In this document: positions 27,101 to 34,349 of the stretch, in pieces | Position numbering within the stretch: the first letter of the stretch is position 1 | How the letters are laid out: each line of letters opens with the position of its first letter | Assembly (NCBI GenBank): GCA_013214965.1 | Contig: JABSRU010000021.1 | Location: 1-64,000, forward strand | DNA from: Gammaproteobacteria bacterium | Lineage (GTDB): Bacteria; Pseudomonadota; Gammaproteobacteria; Enterobacterales; Psychrobiaceae | DNA: 64,000 nucleotides | Reading direction: 5' to 3' | Made by a program: the position numbers and the translations under genes | Notes under the pieces: generated by a model | The model's database searches: none | What the model was told of the DNA's origin: nothing | The model's input: the letters and a program-made list of their open reading frames with translations, nothing else

Positions 27101-27911
27101 AAAAATCAAAGAGTTACCAGAATCAGCGGTCTCCTTATCTGACGATGTTCAAATAACGCGTTCAGGTGTAGTCGAAAAGCCAAATAAGATGGCACTTTCA
27201 ATGGCATTAGATTTATCGATTAAAGATAAAGTCTTTATTGATGCCTTTGGCTTAACCTCATACCTGTCAGGTAATTTAGCATTAGCACAAGGGCCAAATA
27301 CTCCTCTTAGTGGTCACGGTGAACTCAACCTCGTGAAAGCAAAATATATCGCAATGGGCCAAAACCTCAATATAAGACAAGGAAAGTTACTTTTTAACGG
27401 CTCATTGGCGCAGCCTTTCCTCAACGTTGAAGCGATTAGAGATCCTAAACTAACCCAAGACAATGTCATAGCCGGAATTAATGTCACAGGCTCCATCAAA
27501 CAGCCTAAACTGGTCATTTTTTCGGAGCCGGTGATGTCTCAGCAGGAGGCTCTTTTCTATTTACTACGTGGCAGAGGCATTGACAGTGAAGACACCTCAT
27601 CTCGAGAAAGTATGATCATTGGCATGTTATTAAGTACTGGCTTTGAGCGTTCGGGGAACTTAATCAATAACTTAGGTAAGCAAATAGGTATTACTGACAT
27701 GAGTTTAAATACGACCGGCACGGGTGATAATACGGCAGTTGAAGTGAGTGGTTACTTATCGCCAAATGTTGAAGTACGTTATTCCGTTGGGGTATTTGAT
27801 TCACAACCACAATTAACCATTCGTTATCAAATTATTCCTCGATTATTTGTTGATATTATTAAAGGCACTGACGAAGCATTGGACTTACTCTACCAATTTG
27901 ATTTTGATTGA
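24180..27911 (+). CDS. tamB: Translocation and assembly module inner-membrane protein TamB
   Basis: 1243 residues, close to E. coli TamB (1259). A single N-terminal membrane helix (ISLILVILCCIALIASHW) anchors it to the inner membrane; the remainder is a long AsmA-like beta-taco spanning the periplasm. The conserved C-terminal DUF490/TamB domain occupies the last ~300 residues, with landmarks LPESAVSLSDDVQI, SGHGELNLVKAKYIAMGQNL, EPVMSQQEALFYLLRGRGID and PQLTIRYQIIPRLFVDI. Overlaps tamA by four bases and ends 8 bases before the convergent topB gene. Compared with bulk genes it is rich in Gln/Asn, as typical for TamB. Confidence 0.93.
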   Translation: MSQFQLGRRFFRYLAISLILVILCCIALIASHWGNRLLISTISKIAPNISLNLDQGSLVNDPTITNLSVKLAGLSLSIRHIELNWNWRCIIDSGVCIEKMVIEGVNVDITKTNQPQETTANSHQPIELPIWLQVSAITINNFSLSIDGHQIQWQDLALAITLKGSRFTIDDLTLKQLIVTLANAEKTEQQTQKRNSQPITLPEITLPIAVVINRLHLIDSTIISNDQPQKIKDITLDLTAQESHIAIKNFQMDHQLANVALQGNIRLHQQYPLNFTTTITTKEPAKLGINTLSLLVNGQLNNLNIDASSLGQLNTKLAGSLNLLEPTLPFDLTANWQDLTLPDQPLNIQSGDLQFKGSLAKFNYQINGGVASSDIPMSTFKMIGYGSRDDLIIEQLVVKTLNGEISTTANINWQQNLSWQAQLSLDNIQPQTHWPQLDGLINGQLASQGSLDNKQWQVELNKINLTGQWLKQALKVTGKIKGQSNNQAYGQWVFNQVTAVNGQNSVIFNGKIDQNFDLNAQVDIKDLAQSLPEVAANIQAKLMVTGSVKSPVITFNMTARDIDVPSLNIAANIISAQGKLHRNEIANNSVAINIEQLSLEQQKIQRANINFSGSWQQHVASLVINGSPISAQLSLDGKYHNNRWQGAISPSVIDTPIGVFGNSHTIELAYNNLQQQLLIAAHCWSQQTTTATLCLPKASKVGVKGSLHLAVNNFNLDSLDSLLSEQKIKLLGLTNIQIDAQWQPNEKPSLAAKFSSEQGRLSMETLQGEFLNHYQNLDATLVITSQNSSLNFTISSPEIGEISLTAQNDIFTPLAPLTGEIKLSAIKLGAFDKLFSEIDTLNGLIDGRSNIGGSLKDPLFFGEFKLSDANVTGLLLPTQLEQLTANISLKGHRAQLTSQLMLGQGKTKIIGSVDWGSQLIAQLNIVGDHISIIPSQDIAIVLSPNLYINYLGATEGINEQLVIAGQLSIDQGKIKIKELPESAVSLSDDVQITRSGVVEKPNKMALSMALDLSIKDKVFIDAFGLTSYLSGNLALAQGPNTPLSGHGELNLVKAKYIAMGQNLNIRQGKLLFNGSLAQPFLNVEAIRDPKLTQDNVIAGINVTGSIKQPKLVIFSEPVMSQQEALFYLLRGRGIDSEDTSSRESMIIGMLLSTGFERSGNLINNLGKQIGITDMSLNTTGTGDNTAVEVSGYLSPNVEVRYSVGVFDSQPQLTIRYQIIPRLFVDIIKGTDEALDLLYQFDFD

Positions 27912-27919
27912 TTTTTTGC

Positions 27920-29821
27920 TTAAGTCTTTTTAACCGCACGTTTCTTGCGCCTAAACTTTGGCTTAGCACTGGATTTCAATCCAGCAAAGCGTGTGGGGTC
28001 AAGCTCCTTTGCTTCACTAATTAATTGCTCCAAATTACTGAGCAGCGGCGTCATAAATTGTTGATAACTTAATTGCTTTTCAGAAATTTTATTAAGATTA
28101 GCTTCCCATAACGCGGTCATATCTGGCGTTGTTGCTTCGGTGGGTAATGCATCAATTAAAGCAAATCCGGTCGCGGTCGCTTTAATATCTTTACCCTGAC
28201 GCACTAAAAATTGACGCTTAAATAGCAACTCAATAATCGATGCCCTGGTGGCTTCAGTTCCTAAACCGTCGGTGTCTTTTAGTACTTTTTTAATCGCTTT
28301 ATCAGTGACAAAACGTGCAATCCCGGTCATCGCACCGAGCAATGTCGCATCGGTAAAGGATTTAGGTGGAGATGTTTCCTTTTCGATCACTTGAGAATCA
28401 CTGCATTGTAAAATATCACCAACCTTCAGCTTAGGCAGCGTTTGATTTTGTTCACTATTTTTATTTAGTAACGTTTTCCAACCCATATCAGTGGTCTTTT
28501 TAGCCGTTGCAGTAAATAAGCCACCAGCAATATTGAGCTCAACATGCTGTTCTTGATAACGATAAGCTGGATAAAATTGGATTAAATATTGGGTAGATAT
28601 CAGCAGATAAATGTTTAATTCGGTGGCCGAAAGTTTAGCGCCTACCCCAGATTTAGTGGTCGGTATAATCGCGTGGTGAGCATCGACTTTACTGTCGTTC
28701 CAAGCGCGAGATTTTAAACTTAGATCGGCATTGGCTATCGCCGTCGCTAATTGATTAGCGTTGCTGTTAACGGCCTTAACCACTGAGTTTGCTTGCTTTA
28801 AATGACCCAGGGGTAAATAACGACAATCGGAACGAGGATAAGTGATCAGTTGGTATTTTTCATACAGCCCCTGACACACATCGAGCACCACTTTTGCTGA
28901 CAAGCCAAAACGTTTGGCGGCATCTATTTGCAAACTCGACAAATTATAAGGCAATGGCACCGCACTTTGCTTGCTGCTGGCATTAAACTTTTCGACCTTA
29001 GCCGGTTGACCTATCGTTCGACTGGCCACATTATCGGCCAAGCGACGATAAATCACTCGCCCTTCTTCATCTTGATAAGCGGCACATGCTTCACTAGGCT
29101 GCCATTTAGCTTGGAACGATTCGCCATTGTCGCAGATCACCGTCGCCATTACTTCATAAAAAGGTTTGGTGACAAAATTTTCAATCTCACGATCACGCCT
29201 TGCTACTAAGCCTAAAATAGGCGTTTGCACTCGACCAACCGAAAGTACCCCTTGATAGCCGCCCCGCTGCCCTTGAATAGTATAAGCGCGTGTCATATTC
29301 AAACCATACAACCAATCAGCACGTGAACGCGCTAATGCCGAAGTAGACAACCCAATAAACTCTTTATTATTACGCATCACCGACAAAGATTTTTTAATCG
29401 CACTGGGATTTAAATCATTAACTAATAATCGGGTCACCTGATTTAGCTTATTACCTTTAACCCCACAATATGAAATCACTTCATCAACCAGTAACTGCCC
29501 TTCACGATCAGGATCACCCGCATTAACCAGTTGGTCTGCTTGCTTAATCAACTTTTTTAATACTGATAATTGTTTTTTTGTTTTTGGTTTAGCGGTTAAT
29601 TTCCAGACTTCAGGCGTAATAGGTAAATGTTCCAATTGCCATTTTTGATAGATTGGATCATAGGCATCGGGCTGAGCTTGTTCTAACAAATGACCAATAC
29701 ACCAACTGACACAATCACCATTGGCGAAACTAATAAAGCCATCACCCTTTTGACCCGTTCCAGGCAAAGCTAACGCAATCGCCCGTCCTAAGCTTGGTTT
29801 TTCAGCAATATATAAAATCAT
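27920..29821 (-). CDS. topB: DNA topoisomerase III (type IA)
   Basis: Relaxes and decatenates single-stranded-containing DNA. The 633 residues compare with 653 in E. coli TopB. N-terminal Toprim domain: MILYIAEKPSLGRAIA (catalytic Glu7) and DPDREGQLL. The catalytic tyrosine is in ITYPRSDCRYLP and counts to Tyr328, the same number as in E. coli. Other conserved stretches are TRAYTIQGQRGGYQGVLSVGRVQTP and DGLGTEATRASIIELLF. The C-terminus is short and basic (KPKFRRKKRAVKKT). It is convergent with tamB and divergent from the S9 peptidase, with only ~130 bases between the two start codons. Confidence 0.95.
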   Translation of the reverse strand: MILYIAEKPSLGRAIALALPGTGQKGDGFISFANGDCVSWCIGHLLEQAQPDAYDPIYQKWQLEHLPITPEVWKLTAKPKTKKQLSVLKKLIKQADQLVNAGDPDREGQLLVDEVISYCGVKGNKLNQVTRLLVNDLNPSAIKKSLSVMRNNKEFIGLSTSALARSRADWLYGLNMTRAYTIQGQRGGYQGVLSVGRVQTPILGLVARRDREIENFVTKPFYEVMATVICDNGESFQAKWQPSEACAAYQDEEGRVIYRRLADNVASRTIGQPAKVEKFNASSKQSAVPLPYNLSSLQIDAAKRFGLSAKVVLDVCQGLYEKYQLITYPRSDCRYLPLGHLKQANSVVKAVNSNANQLATAIANADLSLKSRAWNDSKVDAHHAIIPTTKSGVGAKLSATELNIYLLISTQYLIQFYPAYRYQEQHVELNIAGGLFTATAKKTTDMGWKTLLNKNSEQNQTLPKLKVGDILQCSDSQVIEKETSPPKSFTDATLLGAMTGIARFVTDKAIKKVLKDTDGLGTEATRASIIELLFKRQFLVRQGKDIKATATGFALIDALPTEATTPDMTALWEANLNKISEKQLSYQQFMTPLLSNLEQLISEAKELDPTRFAGLKSSAKPKFRRKKRAVKKT

Positions 29822-29829
29822 AGTTAAAC

Positions 29830-29850
29830 ACTGTATACAAAAACAGTATC
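29830..29850 (+). promoter_or_regulatory. Putative operator upstream of the S9 peptidase gene
   Basis: Contains ACTGTATACAA (29830-29840) followed by an ACAGT that makes an inverted repeat with ACTGT. The 11-mer ACTGTATACAA also occurs (reverse strand) at the TonB-receptor promoter, and its GTATACAA core at the ornithine cyclodeaminase-like gene. Confidence 0.45.
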
Positions 29851-29948
29851 ATAACAGGTAATTAAAAATGGGCAAACTACGTTTAACTGGTATTACTATT
29901 AATTTTTTGTTAAATTCGCGGTTAATAGTAGGAATAAAGGAATATAAA

Positions 29949-31904
29949 ATGTTAATAAAACTACTGCTAACCCTGATGGTTAGCTCATTACCTTTCATCA
30001 ATTACAGTGCTATCGCCGCCATTAATCCAGACAAATTATTTGAACACTCCAAATATCAAAATGCCAAAATATCCCCTGATGGTCAACATTTAGCGGTCGC
30101 AATGCAGTACCAAGGAAAAATCACTTTAGTTGTTTTAGGATTAGAAAAAATGAAACTGATCGGTTCATTACGCTTTCCCGGTAATGAAGAAGTTGGAAGT
30201 TATCATTGGGTCAATAATGAACGATTGGTTGTTTCGATTGTTGAAAAAAGACCATGGCTTGAAGAGCCTCAATTTTACGGTGAGTTGTATGCAGTTAATT
30301 TCGACGGTAGCAAGGGAAAAATGATTTATGGTTACCGAGCTGGCGAAATGCAAACGGGCTCTCGGATTAAAAAGAAAGAATCGACGCGAGGTTGGGGCGA
30401 AATTATTGATATTTTACCCGAAGATAAAAAACATATTTTAATTAGCTCAACATTAATGAGCAGCACAGGTGAAAGCACACCTTCGGTTCACAAGCTTAAT
30501 GTTTACACCGGTGTTATTAAAAAGAAAATAGCTCGTTCGCCATTACCGTTTGCTCATTTTTTAACGGATCAACAAGGTCAACTACGAGCAGTTGTCGGCA
30601 CTGACAAAGATGATAAACGTCAACTTTATCTGAGAAAAGACCATCAATGGCAGCATGTGAACAATAATACTGTCAGTAACGATGTAATCCCCTTTGCCAT
30701 TGATGCGTCAGGTAAGTATTTGTTTACTATCGACAATTATCAACAAGATTTAACCGGGATATTTAAATTAAACCTGAATGATTTGTCATACAGCGAAGTA
30801 TTTACTGACCAAAACGTTGATGTTACCGATATTGAAATGACTACTAACGACCGCTCAGCCTATGCGATTAGAGTCGACGAGGGCTACCCGACTTACCTAA
30901 TGATTAACGGGAAAGCTGAAGAGGCTAAGGTATTTAAGGATCTCTTAAAGTCTTTTCCCTACAATAAAGTCACCATCACCAGTAAAACCGCAGATGGCAA
31001 CATCTATATTGTCTTGGTGTCATCTGACATTTCTGCCGGTCAATTATATTTATTCGACAAGAAGAAAAACCAACTCAAATTTCTATTTAAATTTAAAGCA
31101 GATATTGAAAGCGCTGAACTAGCACAGGTTGAACCGATAAAATTTACAGCAAGCGATGGTCAAAATATTCATGGCTATTTCACCCCAGCTAAAGGTAGTA
31201 GCTCAGAAAAAATAGCACCGTTGGTCGTGTTAGTTCATGGGGGTCCTCATGGAGTAAGAGATTTTTGGAGTTTTTCGGCTCAAGTGCAATATTTAGCCCT
31301 TAACGGTTATTCAGTGTTACAAGTTAACTATAGAGGTTCTGGTGGCTATGGCGAAAAGTTTGAATTAGCTGGACACCGGGCTTGGGGCAATGTTATCCAG
31401 CAAGATATTTTAGATGGCTATTCATGGCTAATTAGCCAAAAGAAAGCAACCTCTAACAACGCTTGTATTATGGGCGCAAGCTTTGGCGCATACTCGGCGA
31501 TTCAAAGCGCCGCTATTTTTCCTGATAGCTATCAATGTGCGATCGCCAATGCTGGTATTTACGATTTGGAATTGATGTTTGACGATGGTGATATCCGTCT
31601 TCGTCGTTCAGGGTTAAGTTATCTCAAGCAGGTACTAGGCACCGATCAAACGCTATTAAAGCAGATGTCACCGGTTAATTATGCACAAAAAATTAAGATC
31701 CCATTATTTTTAGCCCACGGTAAAGAAGATGAGCGAGCGCCCTATGAGCATGCCAAACGTTTGAGAAAAGCCCTCGACAAAGCCAATAAGTCGTATCAAT
31801 GGTTTGTCTTAGATAAAGAGGGGCACGGTTTTTATAATCCTGAAAATCAAAAAAATTACATGAAGAAAGTCATTCAATTTTTAGATCAGCATTTAACAAA
31901 ATAA
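29949..31904 (+). CDS. Secreted S9-family prolyl oligopeptidase-type peptidase
   Basis: Exported serine peptidase of the alpha/beta-hydrolase fold, cleaving short, often proline-containing peptides. The start at 29949 is chosen because it yields a signal peptide (MLIKLLLTLMVSSLPFIN) and is preceded by AAAGGAAT; an earlier in-frame ATG at 29868 would put 27 unlike residues first. The N-terminal ~400 residues form a beta-propeller (PDGQHLAVAMQYQGK repeats). The catalytic domain has LVVLVHGGPHG, the nucleophile elbow MGASFGAYS (Ser ~511), AHGKEDERAP for the Asp and KEGHGFYNP for the His. Fits with the downstream Xaa-Pro aminopeptidase and receptor as a peptide-utilisation set. Confidence 0.92.
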   Translation: MLIKLLLTLMVSSLPFINYSAIAAINPDKLFEHSKYQNAKISPDGQHLAVAMQYQGKITLVVLGLEKMKLIGSLRFPGNEEVGSYHWVNNERLVVSIVEKRPWLEEPQFYGELYAVNFDGSKGKMIYGYRAGEMQTGSRIKKKESTRGWGEIIDILPEDKKHILISSTLMSSTGESTPSVHKLNVYTGVIKKKIARSPLPFAHFLTDQQGQLRAVVGTDKDDKRQLYLRKDHQWQHVNNNTVSNDVIPFAIDASGKYLFTIDNYQQDLTGIFKLNLNDLSYSEVFTDQNVDVTDIEMTTNDRSAYAIRVDEGYPTYLMINGKAEEAKVFKDLLKSFPYNKVTITSKTADGNIYIVLVSSDISAGQLYLFDKKKNQLKFLFKFKADIESAELAQVEPIKFTASDGQNIHGYFTPAKGSSSEKIAPLVVLVHGGPHGVRDFWSFSAQVQYLALNGYSVLQVNYRGSGGYGEKFELAGHRAWGNVIQQDILDGYSWLISQKKATSNNACIMGASFGAYSAIQSAAIFPDSYQCAIANAGIYDLELMFDDGDIRLRRSGLSYLKQVLGTDQTLLKQMSPVNYAQKIKIPLFLAHGKEDERAPYEHAKRLRKALDKANKSYQWFVLDKEGHGFYNPENQKNYMKKVIQFLDQHLTK

Positions 31905-31925
31905 CAATTAATTAAATTTCTCCCC

Positions 31926-31956
31926 AACACCAAGTGATGTGCGATTGCTTGGTGTT
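31926..31956 (+). terminator. Hairpin after the S9 peptidase gene
   Basis: AACACCAAG (31926-31934) pairs with CTTGGTGTT (31948-31956), 13-base loop. It lies 22 bases past the stop but has no good T-run, so it may be a weak terminator. Confidence 0.45.
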
Positions 31957-31995
31957 ATCAAACCCGTAATTTAACAGACATCCCAATAACTCAGT

Positions 31996-32012
31996 GGTAT
32001 ATTGTATACAAA
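31996..32012 (+). promoter_or_regulatory. Putative operator upstream of the ornithine cyclodeaminase-like gene
   Basis: Contains the 10-bp palindrome TTGTATACAA (32002-32011) extended leftward as GGTATATTGTATAC. Read on the opposite strand it gives GTATACAATATACC, sharing ATACAATATAC with the TonB-receptor site and ATACAATAT with the MFS site. Located 21 bases upstream of the start codon. Confidence 0.5.
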
Positions 32013-32032
32013 CAACCACTATTGGACAGATC

Positions 32033-32983
32033 ATGAAACAATTAAATGCTTCCCAGGTGCAATCCGCTTTGCGCTTTCCCGAACTTATTGCCGCGTTAAA
32101 ACAAGCTTTTTGTAGCGACATCACCGTGCCGATGCGTCATCACCATGATATGGAGAACCCTAGTGCATCGCGTGAAACAACGCTGTTACTAATGCCAGCA
32201 TGGCAAGCGGGTGAAAAGGCCGGTGTTAAGATGGTGACGGTAGCGCCAGATAATAGCGCGCTTAATTTGCCCTCGATTCAAGGTATTTATCTATTATTGG
32301 ATTTACGCACCGGCACGCCTGAAATTATGATGGATGCTCCCACGTTAACCACTAATAGAACAGCGGCGGCATCGGCACTAGCGGCAAGCTTTTTAGCCCG
32401 TAAAGATGCTTCTCACTTGTTTGTTGTAGGTACTGGCGCATTATCGAGTCAATTAATCCGTGCCCATCATGCTGTTTCGCCATTAACTCATGTCACAGTA
32501 TGGGGTCGTAATGAAGACAAAGCTGCTCAAGTATTAACCCAAGTGGCTGATCTTAATTTAATCGCTGCAACCACCACTTCAATTGAAGCAGGTATCAACC
32601 AAGCAGATATTATCTCGGTGGCAACGTTAAGCCAAACCGCCTTAATTGAAGGTAAATGGTTAAAGCCAGGTCAACATCTCGATTTAGTTGGTGCTTATCG
32701 CCCAGATATGCGTGAAGCCGATGACGAAGTGATGCGCCGTGCCACCATTTTTGTCGATTCTCGTCCCGGTGCAACCAAAGAAACTGGCGATATCAAAATC
32801 CCGCTAGCTGAAGGTGTCATTACCCTTGACGATATCAAAGCTGATTTATTTCAATTAAGTGCTGGCGAACATCAAGGTCGTACTGATGATCAACAAATTA
32901 CCGTATTTAAATCGGTCGGTCACGCGCTCGAAGATCTCGCGGCGGCTAAATTAGTAGCGCAATATTATGAGGATCAAGTATGA
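32033..32983 (+). CDS. Ornithine cyclodeaminase/mu-crystallin family protein
   Basis: A ~316-residue NAD(P)-dependent enzyme family; characterised members include ornithine cyclodeaminase and delta1-pyrroline-2-carboxylate or ketimine reductases. Visible: PMRHHHDMENP...TTLLLMPAW, GVKMVTVAPDN, the substrate/dinucleotide region DAPTLTTNRTAAASALAASFLAR, the Rossmann glycine motif FVVGTGALSSQLI, and DLVGAYRPDMREADD. The start MKQLNASQVQ at 32033 is favoured; an upstream GTG would read through the putative operator. The stop overlaps the start of the Xaa-Pro aminopeptidase gene (ATGA), so the two are coupled. With a prolidase-type partner, a role in proline or hydroxyproline (Pyr2C) metabolism is more likely than ornithine deamination, but this is inference. 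Confidence 0.88.
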   Translation: MKQLNASQVQSALRFPELIAALKQAFCSDITVPMRHHHDMENPSASRETTLLLMPAWQAGEKAGVKMVTVAPDNSALNLPSIQGIYLLLDLRTGTPEIMMDAPTLTTNRTAAASALAASFLARKDASHLFVVGTGALSSQLIRAHHAVSPLTHVTVWGRNEDKAAQVLTQVADLNLIAATTTSIEAGINQADIISVATLSQTALIEGKWLKPGQHLDLVGAYRPDMREADDEVMRRATIFVDSRPGATKETGDIKIPLAEGVITLDDIKADLFQLSAGEHQGRTDDQQITVFKSVGHALEDLAAAKLVAQYYEDQV

Positions 32984-34281
32984 ACCCTTATCAACAACGT
33001 CGCCAACTATTAAGCCAACAGTTAGATCAGAACAGTGTCGCCATTATTGTCGGTAACAAAGAACAGATCCGAAATCTCAATATTAAGTTTCCGTTTAAAC
33101 AAGATAATGATTTCTATTATTTAACCGGCTTTAATGAACCTGACTGTGTTGCAGTGATCCGCCCAGGGCATGTACAGCCTTACGTGATTTTTGCCCGTGA
33201 CTTAGATCAGGAAATGGAAGTGAGATTTGGCTTTCGCGCCGGACTCAAGGGACTCAAAACTAATCATCAAGTTGACGAAAGTTATCCGATTGAGCAATTT
33301 GAGTCATTAATTGTCGAATTATTTGAGCAACGCACCAACATATTCATTAGCGATAATCATGGCGTTTATCAAGCTAATTTATACCACTGGCTTAGTGCGT
33401 CAGCGCGCGACGCTAAGTTTGATAGTATTAAAGCTCATCGTAGTATTCATCAATTAAGTCCGTTACTCGCACAAATGCGTGTCATCAAAGACCACCATGA
33501 AATTGCCCTCATTAAACATGCGGTTGATGCTTCAGTCGCTGGTCACATTGCGACAATGCAAGCATCTCGCGTTGGGATTAATGAAGGGCAATTAAGCGCG
33601 ACCTTTAACCGTACTATTAGTGATTTTGGCTGTAATGAAGTGGGCTATCCCAATATTGTCGCTTGTGGTGATAATGCGATTTGTCTCCACTACGAAGATA
33701 ACAACAGCGATTGTGACGATAACAAATTATTGTTAGCGGACATGGGCGGTGAATATCAACATTACACCGCAGATATCACGCGGACTTTTCCAATTAATGG
33801 TAAATTCACCCCGCCGCAGGCGACTATTTATAACCTCGTACTTAAATCATTAGATGCTGCCATCGCGCAAGTTAAACCCGGTGCTCATTGGAACAGTTTG
33901 TACGAAACCGCAATGGCGGTGTTAGCACAAGGTTTATTGGATTTAGGGATTTTACGCGGCAGTTTCGAACAAGTGATGGCTGACGAAAGTTACCTTGCCT
34001 TTACCGTTCATAAAACTGGTCATTGGATGGGATTACATGTCCATGATGTCGGTGCTTATCATGATCAAGACGGCGCATGGGTTAAGCTAACCCCGAAGAT
34101 GGTCTTTACCATTGAACCAGGTATTTATATTCCGAGCGATTGCTTAGCGGTAGAGCCACAATGGCGCGGTATTGCGGTGCGGATTGAAGATGACATTTTA
34201 GTGACGGATACTGGCTATCAAAACTTATCGATTAAAGCACCCCGTACTATCAATGATATTGAACAAATAATGCAAGATTAA
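32980..34281 (+). CDS. pepP: Xaa-Pro aminopeptidase (M24B)
   Basis: Removes N-terminal residues preceding proline; a cytoplasmic dimetal pita-bread enzyme. The 433 residues fit PepP (E. coli 441). N-terminal AMP_N domain (QQRRQLLSQQLDQNSVAIIVGN...NDFYYLTGFNEPD). The catalytic domain carries the metal ligands in order: LLADMGGEYQHYTADITRTFP (two Asp), HKTGHWMGLHVHDVG (His), FTIEPGIYIP (Glu) and GIAVRIEDDILVT (Glu). Overlaps the cyclodeaminase-like gene by four bases and is followed by a terminator shared with the convergent TonB receptor. The context (S9 peptidase, receptor, transporter) indicates use of proline-containing peptides. Confidence 0.93.
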   Translation: MNPYQQRRQLLSQQLDQNSVAIIVGNKEQIRNLNIKFPFKQDNDFYYLTGFNEPDCVAVIRPGHVQPYVIFARDLDQEMEVRFGFRAGLKGLKTNHQVDESYPIEQFESLIVELFEQRTNIFISDNHGVYQANLYHWLSASARDAKFDSIKAHRSIHQLSPLLAQMRVIKDHHEIALIKHAVDASVAGHIATMQASRVGINEGQLSATFNRTISDFGCNEVGYPNIVACGDNAICLHYEDNNSDCDDNKLLLADMGGEYQHYTADITRTFPINGKFTPPQATIYNLVLKSLDAAIAQVKPGAHWNSLYETAMAVLAQGLLDLGILRGSFEQVMADESYLAFTVHKTGHWMGLHVHDVGAYHDQDGAWVKLTPKMVFTIEPGIYIPSDCLAVEPQWRGIAVRIEDDILVTDTGYQNLSIKAPRTINDIEQIMQD

Positions 34282-34290
34282 AAAAGCATA

Positions 34291-34335
34291 AAAAAACCCA
34301 ACCACGAGAGAGAGTATGGTTGGGCTTCTTTATAA
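34291..34335. terminator. Bidirectional terminator between pepP and the TonB receptor gene
   Basis: CCCAACCA (34297-34304) pairs with TGGTTGGG (34317-34324), with A-rich sequence left and CTTCTTTAT right. Convergent genes end on both sides. Confidence 0.7.
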
Positions 34336-34349
34336 ACTTATGTTATTAG

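Noticed and set aside
29868-29948. Longer N-terminus for the S9 peptidase
   Set aside because: The extra 27 residues precede a perfect signal peptide and lack a ribosome-binding site; the start at 29949 is better.
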